From Nitrospira sp. (GTDB taxonomy: Bacteria; Nitrospirota; Nitrospiria; Nitrospirales; Nitrospiraceae), in assembly GCA_031315995.1 (NCBI GenBank), contig JALDRG010000007.1:62001-126000 (forward strand): a stretch of 64,000 nucleotides of DNA. Reading direction: 5' to 3'. The notes below the pieces were generated by a model. The model ran no database searches and was not told where the DNA came from. It saw nothing but the letters and a program-made list of their open reading frames with translations. Position numbers and translations under genes: made by a program. Positions 18,609 through 27,671 of the stretch are shown piece by piece (position 1 is the first letter of the stretch; the number at the start of each line of letters is the position of its first letter).

Positions 18609-18898
18609 GGCGTGAGTCTCTGGTTAAGGTGAACAGGCCCTATGCATCGGCCAGGAGCGATATCCATAGGAGTGGGGTCCCCACGGGGGTCTCTGGCCCG
18701 TATAAGTTTAGAGGCACCGTAAGGGAGAAGGATTCGCTGACCTCAGCGGTTCCACGCGCAATGGATTATCTTACTGTAGCCTGACCCATTCTTGCGAGGT
18801 GCTTGCCGGATGGAGCTGAGGAGTCGCCAAAATTCGACGCTCGCGAGAGACATTGCTCAGTCGGCGAGTGTGGCTCGGGCAACCATCGTGATCGCGGC

Positions 18899-20461
18899 TT
18901 ACCGTACGTTGACGAACCGGCCCTTGGCCATGGTTCGAAGTTGGTCGATGTCCTCACGACGAGTGACCGACAGCGGTACGGTGTGACGCAATTCCTGAAT
19001 CAAGAGGTCGGTGGTCAGCGAAGTGTTGTGATGCAAGGCTCGATAGAGTGCGGCAACCACCGCCTGTTCGATTTCGGAGCCGCTGAATCCATTGCTGACA
19101 CTGACGATCTTCGCCAGGTCGAATCCCACGCTGTCCTGTTTGCGGAGCGCCAGGTGGATCTTCCAGATGGCGGTTCGTTCGTCGTCGTCCGGCAAGTCCA
19201 CGAAGAAAATTTCGTCGAATCGCCCTTTCCGTAACAGTTCCGGCGGGAGAGCCGCGAGGTTGTTGGCCGTGGCCACGACGAACACCTCCTGTTTCTTTTC
19301 TTGCAGCCAAGTGAGAAACGCCCCGAAGAGACGGCGACTCAATCCTGCATCGGCATCTCCGCTCCCGCCGCCTGCCGCCATCGCTTTTTCAATTTCATCG
19401 ATCCAGAGGACGATCGGCGAAAGGGACTCCGCCATCTCGATCGCCGTGCGGAAGTTTTTCTCCGATTCTCCGACGAATTTGTCGAACAACCGGCCGGCAT
19501 CGAGTTTGAGCAGCGGGAGTTGCCACTCGCGCGCGATCGCTTTCGCGGCGAGCGATTTGCCGCAGCCCGGGACACCTACCAGCATGATGCCGCGCGGCGG
19601 CGTCAGGTTGATGGCCTTGGCTTCTGCCGTGAATCCCACCTTCGCCCGGTCCAGCCAGGATTTGAGGTTGACGAACCCACCCAACTCAAACCGGTTATCT
19701 TCCAGGGGATAATATTCCAGCAGGCCGCCGTCCTTGATCGCTTGGACCTTCCGTTTCAGGATCGTCTGCACGTCAGTGGCGGAGAGTGCGCCGTCTTCGA
19801 CGAGACATTGTGTGATGACCTGACGGGCCTGATGCAGCGTTAATCCTTGCAAGGCGCGAAGAATGGTGTCGCGCTCTTGTGCCGAGGGCCCTGAATTCGT
19901 CGGTTTGGAGTCGGTGATGGAGTTGAGGAGACTTTGAACGACGGTGGTGGAGGCAGGGCGACGAGGCAATGTCCTGGTTTCGAGCGACTGGAGGACGCTT
20001 TGGAGCATGGACTGTAGTTCGTTCCGATCCGGCAGTTGCAGGTTCAATCGGACCGCGAGCTGTTCAATGTCCCGCGGGAGGGCGATGGGATGGCCGGTCA
20101 GCACGCAGGTGGTACGAGAACGGACAAAGTGATGACCGACTTCGCGCAGCTGGCGAGCCACGGCGGCATCCTGCAAGTGCGGTGCAAGATCTTTGAGCCA
20201 GAACAGGGCTTCGACGGTCAATCCATTGAGGTGCTGGAGCACGGCCAGGGGCGTGGCCGTCATTTTGCTGAGCGTCTGTCCGTCGTCATGTCTGGTGAGA
20301 CCTCTGGTGATCGACCATTCGAACAATGGCATCCGTTCCTGGGCCGCGACGGATTGCAGCAACGCCAAGACCCGCTCTTCCTCGACCGTCTCAATGATGA
20401 TCAGAGGGTGGCAGGAGCGAATCAGGATGCGAAGGTCGTGCACGCTCGTTGAGAACGCCAT
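18899..20461 (-). CDS. AAA ATPase, Ycf46-like
   Basis: A 520-residue protein with an N-terminal region (1-250) typical of the Ycf46-like group and a C-terminal AAA+ module. Walker A is GVPGCGKS (296-303), Walker B is IVLWIDEIEKA (350-360), sensor 1 is ATAN (397-400) and an arginine-finger segment is RKGRFDE (411-417). Ycf46-type ATPases occur in cyanobacteria, plastids and a few other phyla, where they have been linked to carbon or stress adaptation. The J-domain/nuclease-fold gene lies 188 bp upstream on the same strand. The presence of a J-domain partner suggests a remodelling or chaperone role, but this is inference. Confidence 0.87.
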   Translation of the reverse strand: MAFSTSVHDLRILIRSCHPLIIIETVEEERVLALLQSVAAQERMPLFEWSITRGLTRHDDGQTLSKMTATPLAVLQHLNGLTVEALFWLKDLAPHLQDAAVARQLREVGHHFVRSRTTCVLTGHPIALPRDIEQLAVRLNLQLPDRNELQSMLQSVLQSLETRTLPRRPASTTVVQSLLNSITDSKPTNSGPSAQERDTILRALQGLTLHQARQVITQCLVEDGALSATDVQTILKRKVQAIKDGGLLEYYPLEDNRFELGGFVNLKSWLDRAKVGFTAEAKAINLTPPRGIMLVGVPGCGKSLAAKAIAREWQLPLLKLDAGRLFDKFVGESEKNFRTAIEMAESLSPIVLWIDEIEKAMAAGGGSGDADAGLSRRLFGAFLTWLQEKKQEVFVVATANNLAALPPELLRKGRFDEIFFVDLPDDDERTAIWKIHLALRKQDSVGFDLAKIVSVSNGFSGSEIEQAVVAALYRALHHNTSLTTDLLIQELRHTVPLSVTRREDIDQLRTMAKGRFVNVR

Positions 20462-20649
20462 ACGACTGAAATGCTAACATGAGGGACGTACCGGACCAAG
20501 GAAAGGGGCGATTGCGACGAAGCGTAACGCGTGGCTCTGATAGTCGATCAATGACGGGCGGTGGTGAGGCGCAGGAAAGGCATTTCCGACCGTCTGTGCT
20601 TCCCCCACGTCGTCGGTTATCGGCCCTATGCCATCGGCTCACTTTGAGC

Positions 20650-21510
20650 CTAGACATCATTCTCCGTGAGGCAGCGACCGAGGCCCTGCTGTTCGGCGAG
20701 ATGGTAGGCATAGTGCAGGGCCGCCAGGTTCGCAACCCGTTCTTCAGCCTCTTCGCGACTATCCGTATAGATGATCTGAATTCCGAATCGTGTCGTCAGG
20801 GCATCCAGAAAATCCACCATGCCGTTTCGGTGGTATTGGCCGAGCCGCCCTCCGCCGCTGTTGTATTGAATAGCGCCTTCAATCACTAGAAAGCGATACG
20901 GGTAAGCGAGAAGCGGTTCGAGCTCACGGAGAAAGCGCGGACGATGATCGGAAGGATTCGAGAAGATCGTGTTGAATTGTTCCACACGCCGGCGTTCCAC
21001 GCAAAAAATGTCCGGGGCTTCCGCAATCGCATAGTCACCCGCGGGCAGCGTTTGTGTAATGGTTCCGGCAATGCGCACCAGGCCCTTGAATTCGTAGGGT
21101 TGGTGTTCACGGCTATCGACCAGGAGATGGATGGCCGGCACCATGATTTTCGGATGACTGAAGCGAGTGACGTTCAGCATCGTTTGTGGTCCGCGCAGCT
21201 CCTGGCGCGGTCGTGGAGCGGCTTGCGGACGGGGCGTCGGCGAGGGGCGTGGAGGTGGTGTCGGTGATGAGGGATGTTGTCTGCTTGCGTCGTACCGGGC
21301 GCGAGCGGTGGGGTCGCTGAGGGTTTGATAGGCCTGGTTGATCAGCTGGGTGCGGGCTTCGGCTTTCCGGTGCAGGGCCGGTGAATGCACAAAGCGATCA
21401 GGATGCCAGACCTGTATCTGTTCATGCCAGGCTCGCTTGATCTCGGCGTCTGACGCGCCGGGAGAGAGTTCCAGGATGGTGTAGCAGTTGATAGGTCGTT
21501 CGTCCCGCAT
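20650..21510 (-). CDS. J-domain / ERCC4-type nuclease-fold fusion protein
   Basis: A 286-residue two-domain protein. Residues 7-74 form a DnaJ domain with an intact HPD motif (36-38), which would stimulate an Hsp70 ATPase. A Pro-rich linker (80-108) follows. Residues 126-270 match the ERCC4/XPF nuclease fold: LLVDSREHQPYEF supplies Asp132, then GDYAI (158-162) and VERRR (171-175). The catalytic motif normally reads ERKxxxD; here the Lys is Arg174 and the final Asp is Gln178, so metal binding or cleavage may be weakened or lost. It would be cytoplasmic. The domain pairing is unusual in my experience. Confidence 0.8.
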   Translation of the reverse strand: MRDERPINCYTILELSPGASDAEIKRAWHEQIQVWHPDRFVHSPALHRKAEARTQLINQAYQTLSDPTARARYDASRQHPSSPTPPPRPSPTPRPQAAPRPRQELRGPQTMLNVTRFSHPKIMVPAIHLLVDSREHQPYEFKGLVRIAGTITQTLPAGDYAIAEAPDIFCVERRRVEQFNTIFSNPSDHRPRFLRELEPLLAYPYRFLVIEGAIQYNSGGGRLGQYHRNGMVDFLDALTTRFGIQIIYTDSREEAEERVANLAALHYAYHLAEQQGLGRCLTENDV

Positions 21511-21868
21511 GGCTTTTTCTATTCAAGGAGATGAAGTGTAGCGGAGTGCAACGGTGAAGTGCCAGCCGTATGATTCACGATGACGTCTACTGCAATCGCT
21601 GAGATGCCGCTCCGACATCCCTGATGATGGCGGGCTCGCTGCTCAATCGGTCAACATACGGTGTCACAGATGCGTGGCTCCACGTACCCGCCTCGCTCGG
21701 GGTCTCGCTGAGTTCGTCGGGAACTCTTGTGAAGGATGCGGGCCGGGTTGAAATATGCGGGAGACGGATCGCTCGCCTGAATACGGTTCACCATTGTGCG
21801 CAACTAGGATGCGGTGTATCGTAGGCCACGACCGAATTGGTCCTTTTCTTCCATCGGAGGCGATACGC
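21511..21868. other. Divergent intergenic region, 358 bp
   Basis: This lies between the J-domain gene (minus) and galE (plus) and must hold promoters for both. I see no gene, repeat or recognisable operator. A GGAGG ribosome-binding site for galE is at 21856-21860. Confidence 0.5.
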
Positions 21869-22888
21869 ATGATTTTGGTCACCGGCGGCGCCGGCTATAT
21901 CGGTTCACACACCTGTGTCGAGCTGCTTAATGCCGGCTGTGCGGTCACGGTCTTCGACAATTTCTCCAACAGCCATCCCGAGGCTGTGGCTCGTGTGCAG
22001 CGTATCACGGGAAAGTCGCTCCGGTTGATACGCGGGGATTGTCGTGACCGCGCGGCTCTGGTGGCGGCGCTACGTGAGAGCGGGGCGACGGCGGTGATTC
22101 ACTTTGCCGGTCTCAAGGCGGTGGGAGAATCGGTACAGCAGCCGCTGACCTACTATGACAACAATGTCGTCGGGTCCCTGCGTCTGTTGGAGGCCATGCG
22201 AGAGTGCGGCGTGAAGCAGCTGGTTTTCAGCTCCTCTGCTACGGTCTATGGTGATCCGCAGCGTCTCCCGCTCACGGAGGACCATCCGCTATCGGCCACG
22301 AATCCCTACGGCAGAACAAAGTTAATGGTGGAAGAGATCTTATGCGACCTGCAACGTAGCGATGCCTCCTGGCGAATCGGCATTCTTCGCTATTTCAATC
22401 CTGTCGGGGCGCATGCCAGCGGATTGATCGGAGAGGATCCGCAGGGGACGCCCAATAATCTCCTGCCGTTTGTGGCACAGGTGGCGGTGGGGCGGCGAGC
22501 ATGTTTGAACGTATGGGGAAACGATTATTCGACTCCGGATGGCACTGGGGTGCGGGATTATATCCATGTGGTGGACCTGGCCCTGGGTCACCTCAAGGCG
22601 TTGGGCGCGCTCGATCGCATGGAACGTCCTGACGCCTGCTTGACCGTGAATCTCGGCACTGGCAATGGATACAGCGTGCTGGAGATCGTGCGGGCGTTTG
22701 AAGCGGCGAGTGGAAAGCCGGTTCCATACAAAGTCGCACCGCGCCGCCCCGGCGACGTGGCGGCTTGTTATGCCGATCCGACCCAAGCGCTAACAGCCTT
22801 GGAGTGGCGCGCGACGCGCGGGCTTTCTGAGATGTGCACCGACGCCTGGCGTTGGCAGAGCGCCAATCCCAACGGATACGCGGGTTGA
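21869..22888 (+). CDS. galE: UDP-glucose 4-epimerase
   Basis: A 339-residue extended short-chain dehydrogenase. It begins directly with the NAD-binding motif ILVTGGAGYIGSH, then FDNFSNSHPEAV. The catalytic Ser and the Tyr-x-x-x-Lys pair are in SSSATVYGDP and NPYGRTKLMVEE. The C-terminal half has DGTGVRDYIHVVDLALGH, a GalE hallmark. It interconverts UDP-glucose and UDP-galactose, feeding exopolysaccharide or lipopolysaccharide synthesis. The start is ATG 21869, with GGAGG eight bases upstream. A longer frame from 21755 would add 38 residues that the family does not have. Confidence 0.95.
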   Translation: MILVTGGAGYIGSHTCVELLNAGCAVTVFDNFSNSHPEAVARVQRITGKSLRLIRGDCRDRAALVAALRESGATAVIHFAGLKAVGESVQQPLTYYDNNVVGSLRLLEAMRECGVKQLVFSSSATVYGDPQRLPLTEDHPLSATNPYGRTKLMVEEILCDLQRSDASWRIGILRYFNPVGAHASGLIGEDPQGTPNNLLPFVAQVAVGRRACLNVWGNDYSTPDGTGVRDYIHVVDLALGHLKALGALDRMERPDACLTVNLGTGNGYSVLEIVRAFEAASGKPVPYKVAPRRPGDVAACYADPTQALTALEWRATRGLSEMCTDAWRWQSANPNGYAG

Positions 22889-23114
22889 GCATGATGCCGG
22901 AACGGTCCTCATCTATTGCCGGTGATCCGTATCCGGTTCGCCTCCGGTATCCTATCCTCGACTCGAATGGAGGCCACGCCGAAACAGGTTCTCCGCTGGC
23001 TGGGATGTGGAACGAGAACGAAGATATGTCTCGTTGTGGCCATGGTCAAGACGCCTGGCGTCGAGGCACAGAACGCTGTAGACTCTCTCGCACGATGGTA
23101 GAGCATCAGCGAGC

Positions 23115-24149
23115 ATGACCGCCGAACTATTGACTTGGGTGGGGATCGCTATCTGTCTGAGCCAGTCGGCTCTGTTCTCCGGGCTGAATCTCGCGGTCTT
23201 CAGCCTGGGGCGACTGCGGTTGGAGGCGGAAGCGGCGAGCGGCAACTATGCCGCGCGGACTGTCCTGAAGCTGCGCGACGATTCGAACGACATCCTCGCC
23301 ACGATCCTCTGGGGTAACGTCGGGATTAACGTGCTGCTCACCCTGCTCTCGAATTCGGTCATGGCCGGGGTCAGCGCCTTTCTCTTCTCCACGTTCCTCA
23401 TTACGATTCTCGGAGAAATCGCCCCGCAAGCCTACTGTTCGCGCCATGCCATGCTGGTGGCGGCCCGCTTTTCGCCGGTGCTTCGAGGGTACCGCCTCCT
23501 GCTTTTCCCCGTGGTGAAGCCCACTGCGATGGTCCTGGACGCGTGGCTCGGCAAAGAGGCCATTACGTATCTGCGCGAGGCGGAGATCAAGGAAATCCTC
23601 CGCCGGCATATGATGGATGAGAAGACTGAGGTCAGCCGGCTGGAAGCAATCGGCGCGTTGAATTTTCTGACGATCGACGATATTCCCGTCGAGCAGGAGG
23701 GGGTGCCTGTGGCCCCGGAGAGTATTCTCCAAGTTCCGTTTCGCGACGAGGTGCCGGAATTCCCGCCGTTCAAGAAATCTCCGGACGATGCGTTTCTCCG
23801 TCAGGTCAATGCCGCGAACAAGCCCTGGGTGGTCATCGTGGACGAGTGGAAAGAGCCACAGTTCATTCTGGATGCCGACGGGTTTCTGCGCCACGCCCTC
23901 TTCACCGATCAAGAAACGGACCCTGCGGCCTATTGCCATCGGCCCGTCATTGTCCGTGACCCCAAGGAGCCGCTGGGCAAACTGTTAGAGCAGCTTAGCT
24001 TCGATCGGACCTCTCCCAGTGATCACTTGATCGCGGAGGATACGATTTTGCTGTGGAGGAAGGAGCCGCGTCTCGTGACCGGCGCCGATTTGCTGGGTCG
24101 GCTGTTGCGGGGAATCGTGAAGCGGACGCGCACTGAGGAGTCTGACTAG
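23115..24149 (+). CDS. DUF21/CNNM transmembrane-domain protein with CBS-like region
   Basis: A 344-residue protein. Residues 1-150 contain four hydrophobic segments in the DUF21/CNNM pattern (ALFSGLNLAVFSLGRLRLE and ILGEIAPQAYCSRHA). An acidic/basic juxtamembrane helix follows, and a cytosolic part that resembles a degenerate CBS pair (KPWVVIVDEWKEPQFILDADG). The family includes CorC/CNNM proteins implicated in magnesium or cobalt export. The usual C-terminal CorC/HlyC transporter-associated domain is missing. It converges with mgtE, and together they suggest a divalent-cation homeostasis locus. Confidence 0.82.
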   Translation: MTAELLTWVGIAICLSQSALFSGLNLAVFSLGRLRLEAEAASGNYAARTVLKLRDDSNDILATILWGNVGINVLLTLLSNSVMAGVSAFLFSTFLITILGEIAPQAYCSRHAMLVAARFSPVLRGYRLLLFPVVKPTAMVLDAWLGKEAITYLREAEIKEILRRHMMDEKTEVSRLEAIGALNFLTIDDIPVEQEGVPVAPESILQVPFRDEVPEFPPFKKSPDDAFLRQVNAANKPWVVIVDEWKEPQFILDADGFLRHALFTDQETDPAAYCHRPVIVRDPKEPLGKLLEQLSFDRTSPSDHLIAEDTILLWRKEPRLVTGADLLGRLLRGIVKRTRTEESD

Positions 24150-24235
24150 GGGAAGAGGGTTTGAGAGCCGTCGAGACAGGACGCTGCGAGTCAATCGTGA
24201 CGCTCGAATCGGCAAGGGAGCGACCGTCGAGCAAT

Positions 24236-25531
24236 CTACTCCAAGAGTTGAGAAAAGGCCGTGGCCAAACCAAGAAAGCTGAAAAACCCGACGATATCCG
24301 TCACGGTCGTGAGGATGATGGACGAGGATTGCGCCGGGTCTTGATTGAGCGACTTTAGAATGATGGGGATGACGGCTCCGGATAACCCGGCGATGCACAT
24401 CGAGGTCACCATGGAAAACCCGATGATCATCGTGAGCCCGGCGGACCGGCTCCACAGATAGACGGCGAGCGAGGTTGTCGCGGCGATGGCGATCCCGTTG
24501 AGCAGCGCGACCCCCGCCTCCTTGCTGATGACGCGCAGCCACTGCGCCGGCCTGATATCCCGCAATGCCAGCCCACGCATCACGACCGCCAGCGATTGCG
24601 CACCGGTGTTTCCCGATTGACCGGCGACAACCGGCAGCAGGACCGCCAGCGCGGTAAATTGGGCGATGACGTCTTCGAACATGCCGACCACAAATGCCGC
24701 TAGAAAGGCGGTCACCAGGTTCACTTCCAACCAACCAAGCCGTTTTCGCACCGAAAACCAGACCGGCGACAGGGCGCGTTCATCGCGGCTGGCGCCGACC
24801 ATCGTTTGGAGGTCGGCTGTGGCTTCTTCATGACTCGCCTTGATGATGTCTTCGTTCTTGATGACGCCGAGCAGCCGCTCGTCGAGATCGACGACGGGAA
24901 TCGTCATGAATCGTTGGGCCGCGAAGAGGTCGACCAGCTGCTCTCGATCCTCCATCGGATGAATGTGAATGACGTCCCGCCGCATCACTGATTGCAAGCG
25001 TTCATCGGGATCGAGCAGCAGCAGGTCCCGCACCGACAGCACGCCGACCAGGTGCCGGCCACGATCGATGACATAGATGTCGTGCAGATCCTTGGGCGCG
25101 TGCGTCCGTACATTCCGAATCGCTTCTTCCACCGTGAGGTCCTCGGGCAGCGCGAAGGCCCGCACGTCCATGAGATTGCCGACGGATTCGTCCGGATACT
25201 CCATGAACAGGCGAATGTCCTTGGCCAGAGGACGGGGCAGGCGGCGGAGGAGCGCCTGTTGCCGCTTTTTAGGCAAACGCAGCAGCAAATTCGCGGTATC
25301 GCCAGGAGTCAGTGACTGCAGGGCCTGAATTCCGACGTCGTCGGGCAATCGACCCAGCGTCTCGGCCGCCACGGCGGGATTCATCGAGGACAGCAGGTCG
25401 GCGATCACTCGTGGCGGCGTCGCTTCGATTAGGTGGACGATCTCGACGGGGTCGAACGACTCCAGGAGCTGTCCGGCTTCTTCCGCGTGATCGATAAAAA
25501 ATGCCTCATGGAGCTTCTGATGGAGTGCCAT
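24236..25531 (-). CDS. mgtE: Magnesium transporter MgtE
   Basis: A 431-residue channel with the full MgtE layout: an N-terminal superhelical domain (about 15-125), a tandem CBS pair (about 130-255) and five membrane helices (280-431). The pore segment carries PVVAGQSGNTGAQSLAVVMR and the last helices carry DPAQSSSIILTTVTDIVG with the conserved acidic residue. It admits Mg2+ when cytosolic Mg2+ is low and is gated by its CBS and N-domains. It overlaps the preceding gene by 26 bp, so the pair is translated from one message. Confidence 0.93.
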   Translation of the reverse strand: MALHQKLHEAFFIDHAEEAGQLLESFDPVEIVHLIEATPPRVIADLLSSMNPAVAAETLGRLPDDVGIQALQSLTPGDTANLLLRLPKKRQQALLRRLPRPLAKDIRLFMEYPDESVGNLMDVRAFALPEDLTVEEAIRNVRTHAPKDLHDIYVIDRGRHLVGVLSVRDLLLLDPDERLQSVMRRDVIHIHPMEDREQLVDLFAAQRFMTIPVVDLDERLLGVIKNEDIIKASHEEATADLQTMVGASRDERALSPVWFSVRKRLGWLEVNLVTAFLAAFVVGMFEDVIAQFTALAVLLPVVAGQSGNTGAQSLAVVMRGLALRDIRPAQWLRVISKEAGVALLNGIAIAATTSLAVYLWSRSAGLTMIIGFSMVTSMCIAGLSGAVIPIILKSLNQDPAQSSSIILTTVTDIVGFFSFLGLATAFSQLLE

Positions 25532-26399
25532 CGGTGCTGTCGCCGTCCTTTCGCAGCAATGGAGTTGTTTCTGCTACACCCGATTCGACTGCCTGCGCCA
25601 GATCGGTCATGATATGGAGGCCGATCAAGGCATAGGCCTCCCACATCTGTAACAGGGCTTCGGGTAAGGGCCCCGCTGTCGGGTGGACGTTCGTTCGTTC
25701 CTCGATCTGGCGAAGGGTTCGGTACCGAAGGGCGCCGAGGAAATGGCGTTGCCGGTCGACGACCGGCAACGTGTGATAAAGCTGCCAATTGAGGTCCTGT
25801 TGGAGCTCTTGCTCCGTGGCCTCGGCCGAGACGGTTTCGAGCTGGTCCCGCATGATACTCGCCACCAGCTGGTCGGGTTCCGCGACCAGCAGCTCCTTGG
25901 TGGTCACGAGACCGACGAGCACGCCGTCCCGTTCCACGACGTATTGGTAATAGGTGGCCCGTCTGGCATTCCGTTTAATCCGCTCCAACGCCAGCGACAC
26001 GGGAATATCGGGCGGCAACGTCACCACTCGCGGGTCGGCCAGACTGGCGGCCGTGCCTTCAGGATACGCCACGCTCAAGCGGAGGCCCGGGCCGACGGTC
26101 TGGTCCAACCGGGCGAGCAGGTCTCCCTGCATCGCCGGTTCAAACTGGCGCAGGATGCCGATTGCGGCATGGGTGGGGAGCACGGTCAGGATTGCCACGG
26201 CCTGTTCCTGCGGCAGCAGGAGCAGGACCTCGGCGGCCGGGTGCGGCGAGAATTGCTCCAGCACGGGAGCTGCGTCCTCAGCCGAGAAGGCGATCAACAG
26301 GTTGGCGACATCCTTAGCGGCCCAGATCTCCAGGTGTTTGGTGGCTTCGAGCGGGTAGGCCTTGAGGTAGGCCAGCGTTAAACGGGGTTCCGCTTCCAT
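25506..26399 (-). CDS. Soluble MgtE_N-CBS protein (MgtE cytosolic-domain paralogue)
   Basis: A 297-residue protein with an MgtE N-domain-like helical repeat (residues ~15-120, with 'AEVLLLLPQEQAVAILTVLP') and a CBS pair (~135-255, with VERDGVLVGLVTTKELLV). It has no membrane helices. It is thus a free copy of the regulatory half of MgtE. Its coding end overlaps the mgtE start by 26 bp, so it may form hetero-oligomers with the channel or sense Mg2+/nucleotides for it. That role is inference. Its start (26399) lies three bases from the MscS-like gene. Confidence 0.85.
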   Translation of the reverse strand: MEAEPRLTLAYLKAYPLEATKHLEIWAAKDVANLLIAFSAEDAAPVLEQFSPHPAAEVLLLLPQEQAVAILTVLPTHAAIGILRQFEPAMQGDLLARLDQTVGPGLRLSVAYPEGTAASLADPRVVTLPPDIPVSLALERIKRNARRATYYQYVVERDGVLVGLVTTKELLVAEPDQLVASIMRDQLETVSAEATEQELQQDLNWQLYHTLPVVDRQRHFLGALRYRTLRQIEERTNVHPTAGPLPEALLQMWEAYALIGLHIMTDLAQAVESGVAETTPLLRKDGDSTDGTPSEAP

Positions 26400-26402
26400 G
26401 GA

Positions 26403-27233
26403 TCACCCGGACTTTTCGATGGTCGCACTGGACTCTTGGAAACTGGATGCCGGCACGACCACGCGGCCCTGCGGCGTGTCGAGTACGATGGCAACCGGCG
26501 TGAGGGCGACGATCTGTCCGTGCACGTCGGCCACGCGAATTGTCTGGCCGACACGAAACAGCGGGTGGAGATAGTGCGCCGCGATCAGGTTCGCCACCGC
26601 GCTTCGAGCCCCCAGTCCAAAAGATAAGGCGGCGCCCGCGATCAATCCGCCGAAGGCGATCATGATCGTGCTGTTCAAGAGGGTCGTGTCGATTCCCAAT
26701 TCGTTGATGCCGGTCACGAAGACGACCAAAATCGCGGCGACATAGAATGTCTGAGATACGATCGCGCCCTGAGAGACGCCTGCTGAACTGCAGGCCAGGG
26801 CAATCAAGTCCTTGATGTACCCGGCGGCCAACATACCCAACACGATGATTAAGATCGCGACCCCGATTCGGGGAAGGTAGTAGGCGAAGGTCGTCAAGGC
26901 TTCCGACACGGCCGAGAGGCCGATCGTCTCGGTGGCCGAGATGCCGAAGAGGAGAAAGATCAACCAGAAGACCAGCAGGCCCAAGATGTCGGCGCTGGTT
27001 CTGCTGCCCTCGGTTTTTGCCAAGAGGGTCTGGATCGGTGTCTTAGCGAGCAAGCGATTGAAGCCGATCAGTTTCAGGAGGGCCGCTGTTCCGGCTGCGA
27101 CCATCCGAGCCAGGACGTATCCGGCCGCCAGCAGCAGAATAGCGCCGAGTAGCTTGGGGAGGAAGGCGACGATCACAGTGAGGCTTGCTGCTACCGACTC
27201 TCGAAAGATGTCCAACCAATCTCGGATGTTCAC
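26403..27233 (-). CDS. MscS-like small-conductance channel domain protein
   Basis: A protein of about 277 residues with five hydrophobic segments and a C-terminal beta domain of the MscS/TM_helix type. The pore-lining helix region is 'FGGLIAGAALSFGLGARSAVANLIAAHY', and the beta-domain contains FRVGQTIRVADVHGQIVALTP. It should be an inner-membrane channel that relieves osmotic or ionic stress. I place the start at GTG 27233, preceded by GGAAAGGG with a six-base spacer. ATG 27254 is the alternative. Upstream codons to 27497 are open but have no helix-forming sequence. The gene stands three bases upstream of the MgtE_N-CBS gene. Confidence 0.8.
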   Translation of the reverse strand: MNIRDWLDIFRESVAASLTVIVAFLPKLLGAILLLAAGYVLARMVAAGTAALLKLIGFNRLLAKTPIQTLLAKTEGSRTSADILGLLVFWLIFLLFGISATETIGLSAVSEALTTFAYYLPRIGVAILIIVLGMLAAGYIKDLIALACSSAGVSQGAIVSQTFYVAAILVVFVTGINELGIDTTLLNSTIMIAFGGLIAGAALSFGLGARSAVANLIAAHYLHPLFRVGQTIRVADVHGQIVALTPVAIVLDTPQGRVVVPASSFQESSATIEKSG

Positions 27234-27671
27234 CTGGTGCCCTTTCCGGCGCATGACGCTGTGCCGCGCTGCAGCCAATGGGTGAGAAGCCCGGGCCAGT
27301 ATGCCTGAGTATGGAGCGGAAAGCAGCCCATCGCACCCGTTTGGTCCATTGTGAGGGGGGCCTCTTGGTCGACTCCACCGCATGGAGGTGCAGTCCTGTC
27401 CTACCGAGTGGCCGGAGCGGTCGAGAGGGTGGGCTGCTATGACCTGGATGAGCAGGGGTGGGCGATGCGAACAGGTCGCCAAGGGGGGTGGTCGCAATCT
27501 CTGATTGTCTCCATGGGATTCAGGCTATGGTCATCGTTCTCGGTGGGATTCCCGGCACACTGGTTGGAAAGACGCCAACCGGATCGTGCCCATTCCCGGG
27601 AACGTGTAGAATATCGGGACAGCTCTGCCCAGGATGTCTGCGCAGGCTGAACTGTGTCGATGGAGGACCGT
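27234..27671. other. Divergent intergenic region, about 438 bp
   Basis: This lies between the MscS-like gene (minus) and the hypothetical exported protein (plus). I see no gene, structured RNA or clear promoter. GGAGGA at 27662-27667 serves the downstream start. Confidence 0.45.

Noticed and set aside
18672..18684. 13-bp palindrome GTGGGG-T-CCCCAC
   Set aside because: It is short, single, and has no clear relation to a start or stop codon.
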